64,000 bases of DNA, taken from Treponema rectale. GTDB taxonomy: Bacteria > Spirochaetota > Spirochaetia > Treponematales > Treponemataceae. The notes beneath the pieces were generated by a model that saw only the letters and a program-made list of their open reading frames with translations, did not search any database and had not been told where the DNA came from. The DNA lies in contig NZ_JACHFR010000002.1 in the NCBI RefSeq assembly GCF_014202035.1, forward strand, positions 637,718 through 701,717, read 5' to 3'. Both the position numbers and the translations under genes were made by a program. Below, piece after piece: positions 63,811-64,000 of this stretch; within the stretch, counting starts at the first letter, position 1; each line of letters opens with the position of its first letter.

Positions 63811-64000
63811 ATGTCATTTTCGGGCACGACCCGAAAATCCCTATGCAAGAGATTGCCGCATCAAGTGCGGCAATGACAGAGTGTCGAGCACGGCAATGAC
63901 TCATAATGTCATTTTCGGGCACGACCCGAAAATCCCTATGCAAGAGATTGCCGCATCAAGTGCGGCAATGACAGAGTGTCGAGCACGGCAATGACTCATA
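63811..64000. repeat. MITE/REP-like element D: two exact 95-base tandem copies
   Basis: 63811-63905 and 63906-64000 are identical 95-base units. Each holds TTTTCGGG-cacga-CCCGAAAA, ATTGCCGCA-tcaag-TGCGGCAAT and the GTGTCGAGCACGGCAATGAC segment found in elements A-C. The array meets the window edge, so more copies may follow. Confidence 0.9.

Noticed and set aside
63647..63943. 98-residue minus-strand frame at the window end
   Set aside because: It consists of element D sequence joined to the antisense of the 62312 gene.
1..64000. tRNA, rRNA or prophage genes
   Set aside because: No cloverleaf-like stretch, rRNA-like conserved segment or phage structural gene was seen on either strand.

Overview
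The window looks like chromosomal DNA of a gut- or rumen-type Treponema (Spirochaetes). It is AT-rich and dominated by lipoproteins with loose spirochaete-style lipoboxes (FSC, ISC, TAC, SGC), Ig-like, fibronectin III and GH43 modules, and sigma-70-like promoters with 16-18 base spacers. No rRNA, tRNA, CRISPR array or intact transposon was seen. The genus is inferred from gene content, not from a marker gene.

Layout. (i) 1-27.4 kb: three tandem giant lipoprotein genes. The first is cut by the window start (at least 2153 codons); the others encode 3229 and 3673 residues. Each consists of many Ig-like repeats ending in a TIG-like module and a propeller-like head. (ii) 27.7-34.1 kb: a sugar uptake unit with two LplB/YtcP-type permeases, a hairpin-rich spacer, a large solute-binding lipoprotein and a cytoplasmic GH2 enzyme. 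(iii) 34.2-36.3 kb: a small lipoprotein between two identical terminators, and a GGDEF diguanylate cyclase. (iv) 36.4-39.8 kb: a minus-strand kduD-gntR-kduI operon, divergent from a gene for a discoidin-like protein. (v) 40.2-51.0 kb: three GH43-type secreted proteins followed by three non-catalytic Ig/FN3/beta-trefoil lipoproteins. (vi) 51.0-52.7 kb: a repeat element, an Rpn-type nuclease/putative transposase gene and a hairpin-rich spacer. (vii) 52.7-63.8 kb: an outer-membrane barrel protein, a small lipoprotein and five GH43-type lipoproteins.

How it fits together. Sections ii and v-vii are tied together by an 18-base near-palindrome, TATGAAAAGGTTTTCATA. It lies one or two bases after the -10 box of four promoters (upstream of 40341, 48857, 52745 and 58541), with a one-mismatch copy directly abutting the -10 box upstream of 27734. 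A perfect reverse-orientation copy precedes the GH2 gene, and half-copies lie at 29830 and 62271. This looks like a LacI-type regulon whose regulator is not in the window. The GH43 proteins (related to exo-1,3-galactanases and arabinan-active enzymes), the GH2 enzyme and KduI/KduD point to breakdown of pectin with arabinan and galactan side chains. Surface lipoproteins would bind and trim the glycan, the barrel protein would pass oligosaccharides, and the ABC transporter would import them. No polysaccharide lyase, ABC ATPase or LacI gene is present here, so those parts must lie elsewhere.

Intergenic regions carry a MITE-like/REP-like element (four copies) with TIRs of the type GGGGCTGTCCAATAAGT and internal hairpins. 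The last copy is a 95-base tandem duplication running into the window end.
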